A DNA stretch of 64,000 nucleotides, from the NCBI RefSeq assembly GCF_000775995.1, contig NZ_CP009227.1, forward strand, positions 186,001-250,000, written 5' to 3'. The position numbers and the translations under genes were made by a program. The first letter of the stretch is position 1; each line of letters opens with the position of its first letter. The notes below the pieces were generated by a model that saw only the letters and a program-made list of their open reading frames with translations, was not told the origin of the DNA and ran no database searches. This stretch comes from Treponema sp. OMZ 838 (GTDB lineage Bacteria; Spirochaetota; Spirochaetia; Treponematales; Treponemataceae). This document shows positions 62,920-64,000 of the stretch, piece after piece.

Positions 62920-63453
62920 ATGGAAAAAGAAACAGCTCTCGTAGAGGCAATCCTCTATTTGGAAGGAGAGCCGCTTGACGACGCTGCAATCAGTAAAATT
63001 GCCGGCTTATCGGTCGATGTCGTAAAAGAATGTATTAAAAATCTGAAAGATTCATATTCGGAAGGTTCGAGCGGTATCGAAATTACACAGATGATGGGCG
63101 GCTGGATTATCACGCCCAAAAAAGAATTTTGGGATGCGCTGAAAGACCGCTACGGTAAAAAGAACGAGAACCGGCTTTCGCGCGCTGCAATGGAAACGCT
63201 GTCGATTATCGCCTATTCTCAGCCGATAACCCGTGCCGAAATCGAGGCAATCCGCGGAGTTTCCGCCGACACAATGATTAGGCTTTTAGTAGAAAAAGAG
63301 CTGATTAAAGAAGTGGGGAAAAAAGATATTCCCGGAAAACCGGTGCAATTCGGCACGACCAAAGAATTTTTAAAAGTATTCGGTCTCAACAGCATTGCGG
63401 ACTTACCCAAGATGGATGAGACGGAGCAGGAGCGGTTCGAACTTGCGCGGTAA
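62920..63453 (+). CDS. scpB: Segregation and condensation protein B
   Basis: 177 residues from the ATG at 62920 (GGAG seven bases upstream; the frame is open 18 bases earlier). Two winged-helix domains; hallmark LSRAAMETLSIIAYSQPITR and AEIEAIRGVSADTMIRLLVE. ScpB dimers bind ScpA in condensin. Its end overlaps the start of the rluB-type gene by eleven bases. Confidence 0.95.
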   Translation: MEKETALVEAILYLEGEPLDDAAISKIAGLSVDVVKECIKNLKDSYSEGSSGIEITQMMGGWIITPKKEFWDALKDRYGKKNENRLSRAAMETLSIIAYSQPITRAEIEAIRGVSADTMIRLLVEKELIKEVGKKDIPGKPVQFGTTKEFLKVFGLNSIADLPKMDETEQERFELAR

Positions 63454-64000
63454 CAATCATTTTTCCAAATCGCCCCGAGCTTTCGACAGCAAACGGATAA
63501 AATCTTTCGATAACGGCACTCTTAACAAAGACGACAAAAACAGCGGCAGGCGAACCGAATATTTCAACAACGGTACAGCTCCCGAAGATAACGGAAAAAG
63601 CGGCAAGGAGGAGATGCGGCTGCAAGTCTATCTTGCCCATGCGGGGGTGGCGTCGCGGCGTGCCTGCGAAAAGATCATCGCGGAGGGGCGCGTTTCCGTA
63701 AACGGAACGCTTGTTACCGACATGGGCAGCAAGGTTCGCATGGGTGATACGGTACTCCTTGACGGGAAGCCGGTGCATCCCGAAGCGCGCAAATGCTACG
63801 TGCTTTTGAACAAACCGGCGGGCTTTGTCTGCACGCTCTCCGACGAAAAAGGACGCCCCACTGCCGCAGACCTTTTAAAAGAGACCTACAGCGAGCGGCT
63901 CTACAACATCGGCAGGCTCGATATGTTTTCGAGCGGGGCAATCCTCTTTACCAACGACGGGGATTTTGCCGCAAAGATAGAACACCCGTCGGCGCAGATC
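63443..64000 (+). CDS. rluB: RsuA/RluB-family pseudouridine synthase (partial)
   Basis: The frame is open to the window end. It starts at a TTG (63443) after AGGAG, or at an ATG at 63613 after AAGGAGG. The former gives a charged, Asn/Lys-rich leader of about 56 residues. An S4 RNA-binding domain (LQVYLAHAGVASRRACEKII) and the catalytic Asp loop GRLDMFSSGAILFTNDGD follow; most relatives read GRLD-x-x-TSG. Targets large-subunit rRNA or small-subunit rRNA by family. The C-terminal part lies outside the window. Confidence 0.85.
   Translation, partial: MRGNNHFSKSPRAFDSKRIKSFDNGTLNKDDKNSGRRTEYFNNGTAPEDNGKSGKEEMRLQVYLAHAGVASRRACEKIIAEGRVSVNGTLVTDMGSKVRMGDTVLLDGKPVHPEARKCYVLLNKPAGFVCTLSDEKGRPTAADLLKETYSERLYNIGRLDMFSSGAILFTNDGDFAAKIEHPSAQI

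Noticed and set aside
1-64000. tRNA, rRNA and replication-origin signals.
   Set aside because: No cloverleaf with GGTTCGA-type arms in context, no rRNA conserved blocks and no DnaA-box cluster were seen.

Overview
The window looks like the chromosome of an oral-type Treponema (Spirochaetes), close to the T. vincentii / T. medium group. This is inferred from gene content and style, not from a database match. Supporting signs are loose spirochaetal lipoboxes, a MAF/DUF115 flagellin-glycosylation protein, BspA-type leucine-rich repeats, a fused ABC permease-ATPase and a KtrAB-type potassium system. The probable alkylglycerone-phosphate synthase fits plasmalogen-rich treponemes. No rRNA, tRNA, CRISPR array or intact insertion sequence was seen.

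Layout. 1-8 kb: SWIM zinc-finger protein (cut by the window edge), two TPR proteins, a divergent GHMP/galactokinase-like kinase, lnt and rqcH. 8-12.3 kb: a thiamine ABC transporter (thiB-thiP-thiQ, minus strand) behind a TPP riboswitch; the operon is interrupted and flanked by foldback/hairpin DNA. 12.3-27 kb: anmK, a PAS-like membrane protein, ktrA, cls, an NMT1-type binding protein plus fused permease-ATPase, ktrB, a LonB-like protease, a gene with a frame change at a slippery sequence, and a GNAT acetyltransferase. 27-31.9 kb: accessory block (Sel1, LRR, PH-SHOCT and unknown proteins) bounded on the right by duplicated fragments of the GNAT 3' end. 31.9-48 kb: MATE with its XRE regulator, cutC, a DUF1858-binding protein opposite a Crp/Fnr gene, a frame-disrupted PPIase, the MAF protein, a sodium symporter plus gamma-glutamyltransferase behind a 42-bp perfect palindrome, comEC and a nucleotide cyclase. 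48-59 kb: a glycerol-3-phosphate/ether-lipid-type operon (GntR, GlpA-like, second FAD oxidoreductase, DUF1667, FGGY kinase, AGPS-like), then a small toxin-antitoxin island flanked by a duplicated AGPS 3' end, then an iron alcohol dehydrogenase. 59-64 kb: a class-M-like sirtuin with Rrf2, a B3/4 protein, folK, scpA, scpB and the start of an rluB-type gene.

The most unusual content is non-coding. (1) Three large foldback elements share terminal arms and a conserved core while their inner stems differ but stay paired; they carry chains of small hairpins and two sit on thiQ/thiP 3' ends. (2) About ten dispersed short hairpins of the type CTCTAAAAA...TTTTTAGAG occur, one of them inside the TPP aptamer. 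(3) Two accessory islands lie between a gene and a duplicated copy of that gene's own 3' end plus terminator. All three are visible directly in the sequence; their mechanisms are inference.
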